This document shows positions 1-8,366 of a stretch of 64,000 nt of DNA, piece after piece. The position numbers and the translations under genes were made by a program. The notes under the pieces are model-generated. The model was given only the letters and a program-made list of their open reading frames with translations, was not told the DNA's origin and made no database searches. The DNA is from Vibrio fluvialis. GTDB taxonomy: Bacteria > Pseudomonadota > Gammaproteobacteria > Enterobacterales > Vibrionaceae. The first letter of the stretch is position 1, and each line of letters begins with the position of its first letter. The stretch lies in assembly GCF_900460245.1 (NCBI RefSeq), contig NZ_UHIP01000001.1, positions 2,852,001 through 2,916,000 on the forward strand, given 5' to 3'.

Positions 1-408
1 AAACAAGTTTGGCTATTTGGTTCAGCGAAAGACAGTAAAACCACGCAAGCCATTGTGGCCGATCTCAACGACGAGCAACAATCACACATCGTCGATTTGG
101 CGGGCAAAACCAGTTTGATCGAAGCCGTCGACATGCTGGCCTGCTGCGAGAGCGTCGTCAGCAATGACTCGGGGTTAATGCATGTGGCCGCAGCAGTCGG
201 TTGCCAAGTGGTCGGGGTGTATGGCTCCACTTCGCCAACATACACGCCGCCTCTGGCAGAGAAAAAAGCCATCATTCATACCGATATTGAATGCAGACCG
301 TGCTTCAAACGGGAATGTCCGTTAGGCCATTTGAAATGTCTGAAAGATCTCGCTCCGCAGCGTGTCATCAACGCGTTGATGCAATTCGACAACGCAGAAC
401 AGGAGTAA
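1..408 (+). CDS. waaF: ADP-heptose:LPS heptosyltransferase II, C-terminal part (5' end outside window)
   Basis: The frame is open from base 1 and codes for the last ~135 residues of a GT9 heptosyltransferase, so the true start lies before the window. The enzyme adds the second heptose to the inner core of LPS at the cytoplasmic face of the inner membrane. Visible family features are VWLFGSAKD near the start, the nucleotide-sugar binding stretch SNDSGLMHVAAA (about codons 54-65 of the visible part), and a cysteine-rich tail (CRPCFKRECPLGHLKC) typical of WaaF. It ends 8 bp before waaA, so the two are probably co-transcribed. Confidence 0.9.
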   Translation, partial: KQVWLFGSAKDSKTTQAIVADLNDEQQSHIVDLAGKTSLIEAVDMLACCESVVSNDSGLMHVAAAVGCQVVGVYGSTSPTYTPPLAEKKAIIHTDIECRPCFKRECPLGHLKCLKDLAPQRVINALMQFDNAEQE

Positions 409-416
409 TTTGAACA

Positions 417-1670
417 ATGCGCCTGATCTATACTCTGTTGCTGATTGTCGCTAGTCCATTACTGCTCTATTCATTGTATAAAAAGAAAGTCGGTAAACCG
501 GCTTTTGGTGCACGTTGGAAAGAGCACTGGGGAATGACACCCAAAGTTAGTTCTCAGAATCCTATTTGGATCCATGCGGTTTCCGTTGGTGAGTCAATCG
601 CCGCGATTCCCGTGATCAAAGCCATGAAGCAAGCGCAGCCAGATCAGGCGATTGTCGTTACAACCACCACCAGCACTGGTGCGGAACAAATCGCCAAACT
701 AGGCGACCTGATTGAACATCGCTACATGCCGTTGGACTTTGCTTGGTGTGTGCGCCGCTTTTTGCAAGCCGTTAAACCGTCTCGACTCCTGATCGTTGAA
801 ACGGAACTGTGGCCGAATACCGTACACACAGTGCATCAACATAACATTCCAATAACCATCATTAATGCTCGCTTATCAGAGCGATCTTGCCTTCGCTATC
901 AAAAGTTTTCCGCGCTATTTAATCTGATTCGCCCTTACGTTGATCGCATTTTGTGTCAGTACGATAGTGACGCTCAGCGTTTTATTCGCTTGGGTTTTCA
1001 ACCAGAGCAAGTTCAGGTGACCGGCTCGATTAAGTTTGATATTGAAATTGCACCCACGGTACTCGAACAGGGAAGACAGTTACGTGAAGAGCTGGGCTTA
1101 GACCGTCCGGTATGGATTGCCGCCAGCACCCACGATGGTGAAGATGCTATTCTCCTCGACGCTCATCAAGCCCTGCTAGAGCATTTTCCCCAGGCTTTAC
1201 TGATCTTAGTTCCACGCCATCCGGAACGGTTTAATTCCGTCTTTGACCTCTGCATAAAGCGAGAGTTTATAACTTGTCGCAGAACGTTCCCAACACCAAT
1301 GCAACAAGATTGTCAGGTCTACCTTGGCGACACAATGGGCGAGTTACTAACACTACTCAGTGCGGCGGACATCTGCTTTATGGGAGGCAGCCTTATCGGC
1401 GATAAAGTAGGCGGGCACAACTTACTTGAACCAGCTGCTCTCGGAAAACCACTACTCAATGGCCCAAGTTATTATAACTTCAGTGAAATTATGCAATTGC
1501 TGCAGGCCAATGATGCCGTAACTATTTGCGGAAATGCCCAGCAAATAACTTATAATCTCCAGCAATTTTGGACAACTTCCCAACTGCTACAGGTAAAGGG
1601 AGCCAACGCACTGAGAGTCGTTGAGCAAAATACAGGCGCAATTTCTCGTACAATCGCCAATATCGCCTAG
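417..1670 (+). CDS. waaA: 3-deoxy-D-manno-octulosonic acid (Kdo) transferase
   Basis: WaaA (KdtA) transfers Kdo from CMP-Kdo to lipid IVA, the first step of LPS core assembly, at the inner membrane. The 417-residue length fits the GT30 family. An N-terminal hydrophobic anchor (residues ~3-20) is followed by the family motif WIHAVSVGES (~50-60). The C-terminal half carries GGSLIGDKVGGHNLLEPAA (~325-343), the CMP-Kdo site. The ATG lies 8 bp after waaF. The adjacent kdkA fits a Vibrio-type core with a single phosphorylated Kdo; in such organisms WaaA is expected to be monofunctional, which is inference here. Confidence 0.95.
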   Translation: MRLIYTLLLIVASPLLLYSLYKKKVGKPAFGARWKEHWGMTPKVSSQNPIWIHAVSVGESIAAIPVIKAMKQAQPDQAIVVTTTTSTGAEQIAKLGDLIEHRYMPLDFAWCVRRFLQAVKPSRLLIVETELWPNTVHTVHQHNIPITIINARLSERSCLRYQKFSALFNLIRPYVDRILCQYDSDAQRFIRLGFQPEQVQVTGSIKFDIEIAPTVLEQGRQLREELGLDRPVWIAASTHDGEDAILLDAHQALLEHFPQALLILVPRHPERFNSVFDLCIKREFITCRRTFPTPMQQDCQVYLGDTMGELLTLLSAADICFMGGSLIGDKVGGHNLLEPAALGKPLLNGPSYYNFSEIMQLLQANDAVTICGNAQQITYNLQQFWTTSQLLQVKGANALRVVEQNTGAISRTIANIA

Positions 1671-1711
1671 AACAACTAAAAGATGGATTTGAATGCAGTG
1701 ATGGTTAACTC

Positions 1712-2791
1712 ATGAACATAAAATTTTTAATCAGAGACTTAAAAATTGAAGGCGTACAGGTGGTAACTGTGCGCCTGGCTAGGCTGCTGCAGGCGAACGG
1801 ACACAACGTACAAATCATCACTCTGTTCGATCACATTGAGTTACCGGAATTAAGTGATTTAAACATCTCTTGTCTGAATATTCCTCAGAACAATAAATGT
1901 GAGAGAGTACTGCTGTCGCATTTTAAATCCTGGTATCAGGACGCTGAGTTTGACTATTTGATTGCCCCACACAGTGAATGTATCAAGTTAATCGCACATT
2001 TTTCTGATCAGCGTTTAGTTCCATTTATCCATAACTCGGACCAGTATTCCTACAGTCAACGCAACTGCTTCAAACGCTTTCGATACCGCAACAGATTGGC
2101 GAAGCGACTCAAAGGAAAGCATGTGTTGTGCGTCTCCGAGAGTATAAAAAAGTTTACTGAGCAGTGTTGTGGGAAACACATCCAGCCCGCTAGCGTGCTC
2201 TATAATCCTTTCGATATTGAGACCATCCGACATTACGCTTGTGATGAAAGCGCACAGGCTTCTCAAGAAAACTACCTGCTTTTCGTTGGCCGCCTAGAAA
2301 AACAAAAACGTGTTGATCGCTTGCTGACTTCGTTTTCTTACGTAAAAAATCCGTCCATCAAGCTAGTGATCTTGGGTGAAGGCTCTTTGGAGCAAAAGCT
2401 AAAAATACAAGCAGAAGAGTTAAATCTAGGCGAACGAGTGGAGTTCAAAAAGTTCGACACCAATCCGTACCCAATTATTAAAGGTGCGAAAGCGGTCGTA
2501 CTGACCTCTGATCATGAAGGTCTACCAACCGTTATCATTGAAGCTTTGATTCTCGGCATTCCCGCACTCAGTGTGAACTGCCCTTCCGGCCCAGATGAAA
2601 TTCTTACCGGAGAGCTATCGAAATATCTGATTCACTCTTACGATGAAAAAGTCATCGCGGAACGAATCGATGCATTGCTGGAAGACCGCGACATTCCAGA
2701 TCTTTCCGCGGGTTATGAAAAGTTTACCGAAGAGAAAGTCTATCAGTCTTTTATGACTATCGTAGAGCAATGGAATAACGATAAGCATTAA
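1712..2791 (+). CDS. Family 4 glycosyltransferase, LPS core
   Basis: A 359-residue GT-B protein of the GT4 family. The C-terminal Rossmann half has LLFVGRLEKQKRVDRLL (~190-206), VILGEGSLEQKL, and the donor-binding EGLPTVIIEAL followed by SGPDEIL (~268-300), a pattern often seen in galactosyl- or N-acetylgalactosaminyl-transferases. It starts 42 bp after waaA and ends overlapping kdkA by 4 bp in convergent orientation. Its DNA is visibly richer in A+T than its neighbours, which is common for variable core genes and may indicate transfer. Acceptor and donor sugars cannot be read from sequence. Confidence 0.85.
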   Translation: MNIKFLIRDLKIEGVQVVTVRLARLLQANGHNVQIITLFDHIELPELSDLNISCLNIPQNNKCERVLLSHFKSWYQDAEFDYLIAPHSECIKLIAHFSDQRLVPFIHNSDQYSYSQRNCFKRFRYRNRLAKRLKGKHVLCVSESIKKFTEQCCGKHIQPASVLYNPFDIETIRHYACDESAQASQENYLLFVGRLEKQKRVDRLLTSFSYVKNPSIKLVILGEGSLEQKLKIQAEELNLGERVEFKKFDTNPYPIIKGAKAVVLTSDHEGLPTVIIEALILGIPALSVNCPSGPDEILTGELSKYLIHSYDEKVIAERIDALLEDRDIPDLSAGYEKFTEEKVYQSFMTIVEQWNNDKH

Positions 2792-3501
2792 ACTGTTGCT
2801 TGGTAACCGGCCAGCAACGCTTGCCATTCGGCGTCTTGCCATTTGATATTGGCGCGTAACTGCTCTTTGCGAAACGAACGCAACAGTCGCGCCAAATTCT
2901 CCGCTTTCCAGCCATCGCCATGTTGAAGCGCACATTTATCAAAATCAATAATCCACACATGGTTGTTATCATCGAGCAAAATGTTGTGAATATTCAAATC
3001 GGTATGGTTGACCTGAGCACGGTGCAGCTTCGCCACCTGTTGACCAATACGATGATAAAGCGCCTCAGGCAAGGCTTTGTCTTGTAACACTGCAACCAAG
3101 TCCCGCGCATTGGCCACTTTCTCACTGAGAATATCGGCCTGATACACGCAGCCCCGACGCAGGGCGCGAGCAGCAATCGGGCGTGGTACATTCACCCCTT
3201 GCTCACGTAAATGATGCAGCAATTGAAATTCGGCGCAGCTGCGGGTTTGTTCCCACCCTTGAAACCAATAACTGTCACTGACCAATTTGCCAAACAAGCC
3301 GCCCCGGCGATAATGGCGCAACGCAGCTGGCAACGCCGCCATTTGAACAAACCACGTGGTGCCACGCCCTTGCGCGCTACCAATCACCCGCTGATTGGCG
3401 TGCCAATATTCGGGGTCAAACAACGACGCCAACGGTTCATTGACCCATTGGTCGTCGTACCAAATTGTCTGATGTTTGCTGAGCTTCTGTTGTTTGATCA
3501 C
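2788..3501 (-). CDS. kdkA: Kdo kinase (3-deoxy-D-manno-octulosonic acid kinase)
   Basis: KdkA phosphorylates the single Kdo residue of the inner core at O-4, as in Haemophilus and Vibrio. The 237-residue protein has a protein-kinase-like fold: RGGLFGKLVSDSYWF near residue 65, and the catalytic loop HTDLNIHNILLDD (~165-177) followed by the metal-binding WIIDFDKC (~181-188). The start is a GTG at 3501 preceded by a GGAAC Shine-Dalgarno at good spacing. Its stop codon overlaps that of the convergent glycosyltransferase gene. The gene is divergent from the downstream core operon. Confidence 0.92.
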   Translation of the reverse strand: MIKQQKLSKHQTIWYDDQWVNEPLASLFDPEYWHANQRVIGSAQGRGTTWFVQMAALPAALRHYRRGGLFGKLVSDSYWFQGWEQTRSCAEFQLLHHLREQGVNVPRPIAARALRRGCVYQADILSEKVANARDLVAVLQDKALPEALYHRIGQQVAKLHRAQVNHTDLNIHNILLDDNNHVWIIDFDKCALQHGDGWKAENLARLLRSFRKEQLRANIKWQDAEWQALLAGYQATV

Positions 3502-3586
3502 GTTAGGTTCCCGCTATGATGACTGACACACAAGGTGGCGATCTCATCAAAATTGGCATCTTCACACCAATAAAGAGAGGAAAAGA

Positions 3587-3655
3587 ATGCGGTTATTTTA
3601 CATTTATCGGTGGACTCTGCATAATTTAGCCTCATTAATTGAAGAGCTTATTTGA
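3587..3655 (+). CDS. Possible 22-residue leader peptide overlapping the GT9 start
   Basis: A short ORF with a very good Shine-Dalgarno (GAGAGG, 8 bp before the ATG at 3587). It runs 22 codons, begins MRLFYIYRWTLHNL, and ends in a TGA that shares its A with the ATG of the glycosyltransferase gene (TGATG). This geometry suggests translational coupling. It was found by eye and has no recognised homologue. It could be a real small protein, a leader that sets expression of the core operon, or chance; the strong ribosome site argues against chance. Confidence 0.5.
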   Translation: MRLFYIYRWTLHNLASLIEELI

Positions 3656-4725
3656 TGCCACTGTTCACTGCGCCTCCGAAGTCGGTCTGTTTTCTGCGCC
3701 TGTCGGCGATTGGCGACGTTTGTCATGCCGTTGCCGCGGTTCAAAACCTGCAACAACACTGGCCAGATACCCAAGTGACCTGGGTGATTGGCAAAGTCGA
3801 AGCCCAATTGCTCCAAGGTTTGCCGAACGTTGAATTGATCGTCTTTGATAAAAAAGCCGGCTGGTCTGGGATCAAAGCGGTTTGGCAGCAACTGAAAGGG
3901 CGTCATTTTGATGCGCTCGTGCACATGCAGTTAGCCCTGCGCGCCAGTTTGGTCACGCTGGGCATTCGCGCGCAATACAAAGTGGGATTCAACCGCAAAC
4001 GGGCCAAAGAAGGTCAGTGGTTGTTCACTAACCGCAAGATTGCTGACACCGAATCGGCGCACGTGCTCGACAGTTTTTTCTCGTTTACCGAATTTCTTGG
4101 CGTGCCACGCCAAACACCAACCTGGAACCTGCCGATTTCCGAACAAGATAGGCAATTTGCCCGTGCGCAACTGGGTAACCAACCGACCATCGTCATCAGC
4201 CCGGCCGCCAGTAAAGATGAGCGCAATTGGGTCACGGAACGCTACGCGCAATTTGCCGATTACGTTATCTCTCAAGGGTATCAGGTCGCCTTATGTGGCT
4301 CTCCTGCGCCGCGCGAGCAGAAACTGGCAGAGCAAATCAGCGCCTTGATGACGCACCCGGTACTCAATCTGGTTGGCAAAACCAATTTAAAACAACTGGC
4401 CGCCGTCTTGGGCGAAGCGAAGTTAGTGCTTGCTCCGGATTCTGGCCCGGCACATATTGCCACCACACAAGGAACGCCCGTACTGGGCTTGTATGCCCAC
4501 AGCAACCCGAAGCGCACGGGGCCATACTTTAATATCAAAGATGTGGTGAGTGTGTACGAACCGTTCGTGACCGAGCAACAGGGCAAACCGCTGGAACTGC
4601 TGGCGTGGAGCACACGCGCCAAAGGCACGGACCTGATGCAGGCCATCTCGCTCGATGCGGTCATCACCACCTTTGATCGCATGATGTCAGCGACAACACA
4701 GTTAGGTAACCCAAATCATGGCTAA
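3655..4725 (+). CDS. Family 9 glycosyltransferase (LPS heptosyltransferase family)
   Basis: GT9 enzymes move heptose from ADP-heptose to the LPS core. The N-terminal FLRLSAIGDVCHAVAAV (~13-29) is the family acceptor-side motif, and LAPDSGPAHIATTQGTPVLGLY (~261-282) is the ADP-heptose binding region. I use the ATG at 3655; a TTG one codon earlier is possible but the ATG overlaps the upstream leader stop. It heads a tight operon: its 3' end overlaps the GT2 gene by 8 bp. It could be WaaC-like heptosyltransferase I or a later core heptosyltransferase; the sequence alone does not decide. Confidence 0.85.
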   Translation: MPLFTAPPKSVCFLRLSAIGDVCHAVAAVQNLQQHWPDTQVTWVIGKVEAQLLQGLPNVELIVFDKKAGWSGIKAVWQQLKGRHFDALVHMQLALRASLVTLGIRAQYKVGFNRKRAKEGQWLFTNRKIADTESAHVLDSFFSFTEFLGVPRQTPTWNLPISEQDRQFARAQLGNQPTIVISPAASKDERNWVTERYAQFADYVISQGYQVALCGSPAPREQKLAEQISALMTHPVLNLVGKTNLKQLAAVLGEAKLVLAPDSGPAHIATTQGTPVLGLYAHSNPKRTGPYFNIKDVVSVYEPFVTEQQGKPLELLAWSTRAKGTDLMQAISLDAVITTFDRMMSATTQLGNPNHG

Positions 4726-5509
4726 TACCACTCCAACATTGGCGGTCGCCCTGATCGTGAAAAATGAAGCCAAGCACCTGCAAGCCTGCTTAGACACGGT
4801 GTATCAATGGGTCGACGAAATCGTCATTCTTGATTCCGGCAGCAGCGATCAAACTGAAGCCATCGCTCGCCGCTATACCGATAAATTTTTCGTCAACACC
4901 GAGTGGCCCGGCTTTGGTCCTCAGCGCCGTTTGGCGCAATCGCACATTACCTCAGACTATGTGTTGTGGCTCGATGCCGATGAACGCGTGACCGATGCGC
5001 TCAAAGAACAAATTTTACAAGCGGTCCACGCCGACAAACCCAACACCGTCTACCAGATTGATCGTCTCACCACCGCGTTTGGCAAACAGATTCGCTATTC
5101 CGGTTGGTCCCCCGACTGGGTCACGCGTCTTTACCGCACGCGCGACACACAATACAACCAAGCCTTGGTGCATGAGAGCGTAGAAATCCCATCCGGATTT
5201 CAACTGCGGTCGTTAAAAGGTTATCTCGAGCATTACACCTTTGAGTATCTGCCACAGTACACCGCAAAAACGCAGCAATACATGAAAGCGTGGGCTGACC
5301 AACGTGAAGGACGCAAGAAAGCGTCGTTGGGCGGCGCAGTCCTGCATGGCTTTTTCCGCTTCTTTAAAATGTACGTGATTAAACGCGGGTTTCTCGATGG
5401 TCGCCATGGCTTACTGTTGGCGATGTTAAGCGCCAACACCACGTTTACTCGGTATGCGGATTTGTGGCTGCGCGACTACGTGCGCAAGCAGGAGCAAAAA
5501 CAGAAATGA
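4718..5509 (+). CDS. Family 2 glycosyltransferase, WaaE/KdtX-like
   Basis: A 263-residue GT-A glycosyltransferase resembling the WaaE (KdtX) group, which adds a beta-linked glucose to the first core heptose. The start (LAVALIVKNEAKHLQACLDTV) and EIVILDSGSSDQT (~35-47) bind the nucleotide sugar. LWLDADERVT (~88-97) carries the DxD-type metal site. A C-terminal basic and hydrophobic segment suggests membrane association. It overlaps the GT9 gene by 8 bp and the next GT4 gene by 4 bp (ATGA), so all three are likely translated in a coupled way. Confidence 0.85.
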   Translation: MANTTPTLAVALIVKNEAKHLQACLDTVYQWVDEIVILDSGSSDQTEAIARRYTDKFFVNTEWPGFGPQRRLAQSHITSDYVLWLDADERVTDALKEQILQAVHADKPNTVYQIDRLTTAFGKQIRYSGWSPDWVTRLYRTRDTQYNQALVHESVEIPSGFQLRSLKGYLEHYTFEYLPQYTAKTQQYMKAWADQREGRKKASLGGAVLHGFFRFFKMYVIKRGFLDGRHGLLLAMLSANTTFTRYADLWLRDYVRKQEQKQK

Positions 5510-6546
5510 ACATCTGCCACGTTAACTTGGCATCCGGCTATCACGGCGGAGAAAACCAGACACTGCAACTCATCAAGCAGCAGATTCGCATGGGCTATCA
5601 GCTGACAATTGTCGCTAACCCCAAAAGCCCGTTTTTTGCGCGTGTGTCCGAGCTGCCTTGTCGAGTCATCGCCGCCAGCCATTATTTACTCCAACATGGC
5701 AAACGCGTGACCGACGGCTGTGAATTGATTCATGTGCATGAAGGCCGAGCCATTTACTGGGCGTGGCTGCAACACGCATTGCATGGTGTGCCGTATATGG
5801 TGACGCGTCGCATCGACAATCCGCTGCGCAAAAAATGGTTATCGGACCAAGCATACCGCCAAGCCGCGTTGTTGGTTGGCCTGAGCCATGAAATCGCGGC
5901 CCGCATTCGTGACGCGTACCCGACAAAAAGCATTGAGATCATTCCCAGCTCGCCAGTCACCTACCCGATTGATGACGCCAACGTGGCGCACATCAAACAG
6001 CAATTCAGTGGCAAATTTCTGGTCATCCACGCCGCCAACATGCTCAAACACAAAGGTTTTGATGTCACCCTGAGCGCAGCAAAAGCGTTGGTTCAGCGCG
6101 CCCCTGAGGTTCATTTTGCGCTGTTAGGAGACGGCAAAGAGCGAGCCGCCCTAGAGCAGCAAGCCGCAGGCTTACCCAACGTGTCGTTCATGGGCAAACA
6201 GAGCAACATGGGCGATTGGTTTGCCGCAGCCGACTTGCTGGTTCACCCTTCCTACAGCGAAGGCTTGGGTTCGGTGATTCTGGAAGCGATGGGCAATGGC
6301 TTACCGGTGATTGGTGCTCGTGCGGGCGGTATCCCGGATATTATTGACCACCAAGAGTCAGGGCTTTTGATTGAGCCCGGCGATGGCCTTGGACTGGCCA
6401 ATGCGATTGAAACTATTCGCAGCGACGCCACGTTGCGCGAAAAGCTCGCCATCGGACGTGAGAAAAAACTGCAAGGCTTTCTGATTGAGAATACCGCCAA
6501 ACGCTATGAGCAGCTTTACGCTCGCGTTGCGGCCGGAAAGTCATAA
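5506..6546 (+). CDS. Family 4 glycosyltransferase, LPS core
   Basis: A 346-residue GT4 enzyme. The frame extends upstream to 5464, but the ATG at 5506 overlaps the GT2 stop (ATGA) and gives a normal N-terminus (MNICHVNLASGYHGGENQTL). The donor domain shows VIHAANMLKHKGFDVTL (~165-181), ALLGDGKERAAL and HPSYSEGLGSVILEAMGNG (~236-254) with the EX7E-type glutamates. It is the third gene of the core operon beginning at 3655. Substrate unknown. Confidence 0.85.
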   Translation: MNICHVNLASGYHGGENQTLQLIKQQIRMGYQLTIVANPKSPFFARVSELPCRVIAASHYLLQHGKRVTDGCELIHVHEGRAIYWAWLQHALHGVPYMVTRRIDNPLRKKWLSDQAYRQAALLVGLSHEIAARIRDAYPTKSIEIIPSSPVTYPIDDANVAHIKQQFSGKFLVIHAANMLKHKGFDVTLSAAKALVQRAPEVHFALLGDGKERAALEQQAAGLPNVSFMGKQSNMGDWFAAADLLVHPSYSEGLGSVILEAMGNGLPVIGARAGGIPDIIDHQESGLLIEPGDGLGLANAIETIRSDATLREKLAIGREKKLQGFLIENTAKRYEQLYARVAAGKS

Positions 6547-6629
6547 TCTGGGCTCGCGACGCGAAAGCGTGTCAGCCACCAAATTTGAACACCGCTGCAG
6601 TTTCGCTGCGGCTGAGGTAATGTGAGACC

Positions 6630-7724
6630 ATGAAAATCTTAATTTTTAGCTCCTATCGTGATGCCTGGAACAGCGTGCGTCCGGAAGCGGAGATGTTTAT
6701 TGAAATGGCCAAGCTCGGCCATGAGGTGACCATCATGACGCAAGGCGATGCGGAGTATGTGCCGCGTTTTCGCGACAACGGCGTGAAGATCATCGACTGT
6801 TACCCGAAGAAAAAGATTTGTCTCAACACGATCAAGATGTTACGTCACGCGCTGCATCAAGAACGCTATGACGTGGTGTACGCCATGAACTCCAAAACCA
6901 TTCCCAACGCGGCATTTGCCTGCATCGGTTTCAAACACACCAAACTGGTGAGCTATCGCGGCACAGTCGGCGGGTTGTATCGTCACGATCCCACCGCCTA
7001 CCTGACCCATTTGCATCCTCGTATCGACGGCATCAGTTGTGTGGCACAGGCAGTGACTGACGATGTGCGCAAACATGTTTGGAAACGCGCCGACAAAGTG
7101 GTCACGATTTACAAAGGCCACGACATTGCTTGGTATCAGGCGCAGCCGGCGAATTTAAGCGCACTGGGCTTGCCGGACGACGCGTTCAGCGCCATCTGTA
7201 TCGCCAATGCGCGGCCAAGTAAAGGCGTACACGTGTTGCTTGAGAGCGCGAAACAACTGGCGCCATTACCAAATTTGCACTTGCTGCTGGTCGGTCGCGA
7301 TATGGATACCGAACAGAACCTGAAATTGGCCGAAGCAAGTGGCATGCGCGATCGCATACATTTCCTCGGTTACCGCAAAGATGTGCCGGAACTGCTGGCG
7401 GCAAGCCAAGTGCAAGTTCAGCCTTCGATTAGCGGAGAAGGTTTACCTAAAACCATCATTGAAGCGATGGCGATGGGCATTCCTTCCGTGGTGACCACCA
7501 CCGGCGGTGGTAAAGAACTCTTGATCGACGGCGAAACCGGATTCGTTGTTCCGGTGAATGATGCCTCAGCCATCGCCGATAAAATTCAGTGGCTGTACGC
7601 GTCTGAGCAAAATCGCCAAGAGATGGGGCGCAAAGCGCAGCAGCGGATGATCAACGATTTCTCCTGTCAGGAAAGCGCTCAGCAGCATCTGGACTTTTTT
7701 CAATCGCTATTGGATGAAAAATAA
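6630..7724 (+). CDS. Family 4 glycosyltransferase, LPS core/surface polysaccharide
   Basis: A 364-residue GT4 protein starting MKILIFSSYRDAWNSVRPEAE. It shows SAICIANARPSKGVHVLLESA (~186-206) and the donor-site signature QPSISGEGLPKTIIEAMAMGIP (~264-285). It lies 83 bp after the previous glycosyltransferase, on the same strand, and 85 bp before coaD, so it probably ends the core operon. The exact sugar and linkage cannot be inferred. Confidence 0.83.
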   Translation: MKILIFSSYRDAWNSVRPEAEMFIEMAKLGHEVTIMTQGDAEYVPRFRDNGVKIIDCYPKKKICLNTIKMLRHALHQERYDVVYAMNSKTIPNAAFACIGFKHTKLVSYRGTVGGLYRHDPTAYLTHLHPRIDGISCVAQAVTDDVRKHVWKRADKVVTIYKGHDIAWYQAQPANLSALGLPDDAFSAICIANARPSKGVHVLLESAKQLAPLPNLHLLLVGRDMDTEQNLKLAEASGMRDRIHFLGYRKDVPELLAASQVQVQPSISGEGLPKTIIEAMAMGIPSVVTTTGGGKELLIDGETGFVVPVNDASAIADKIQWLYASEQNRQEMGRKAQQRMINDFSCQESAQQHLDFFQSLLDEK

Positions 7725-7803
7725 TCACACTTGCCGTCAGATTGTCATGGTTTGGCGGCACAGTTTTGTTTAGCATACCCCTACACGCACAAACACTGAG
7801 TAG

Positions 7804-8307
<504 letters not shown>

Positions 8308-8318
8308 TCACGCCTCGA

Positions 8319-8350
8319 AAAAAGGCTGCTCACTGAGCAGCCTTTTTCTT
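8319..8350. terminator. Bidirectional rho-independent terminator after coaD
   Basis: The stem GGCTGCT/AGCAGCC with a CACTG loop is flanked by A-run and T-run on both sides. It sits between the convergent coaD and sulfatase-family genes, so it can end both transcripts. Confidence 0.9.
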
Positions 8351-8366
8351 TATGTGTTACTCCAGT

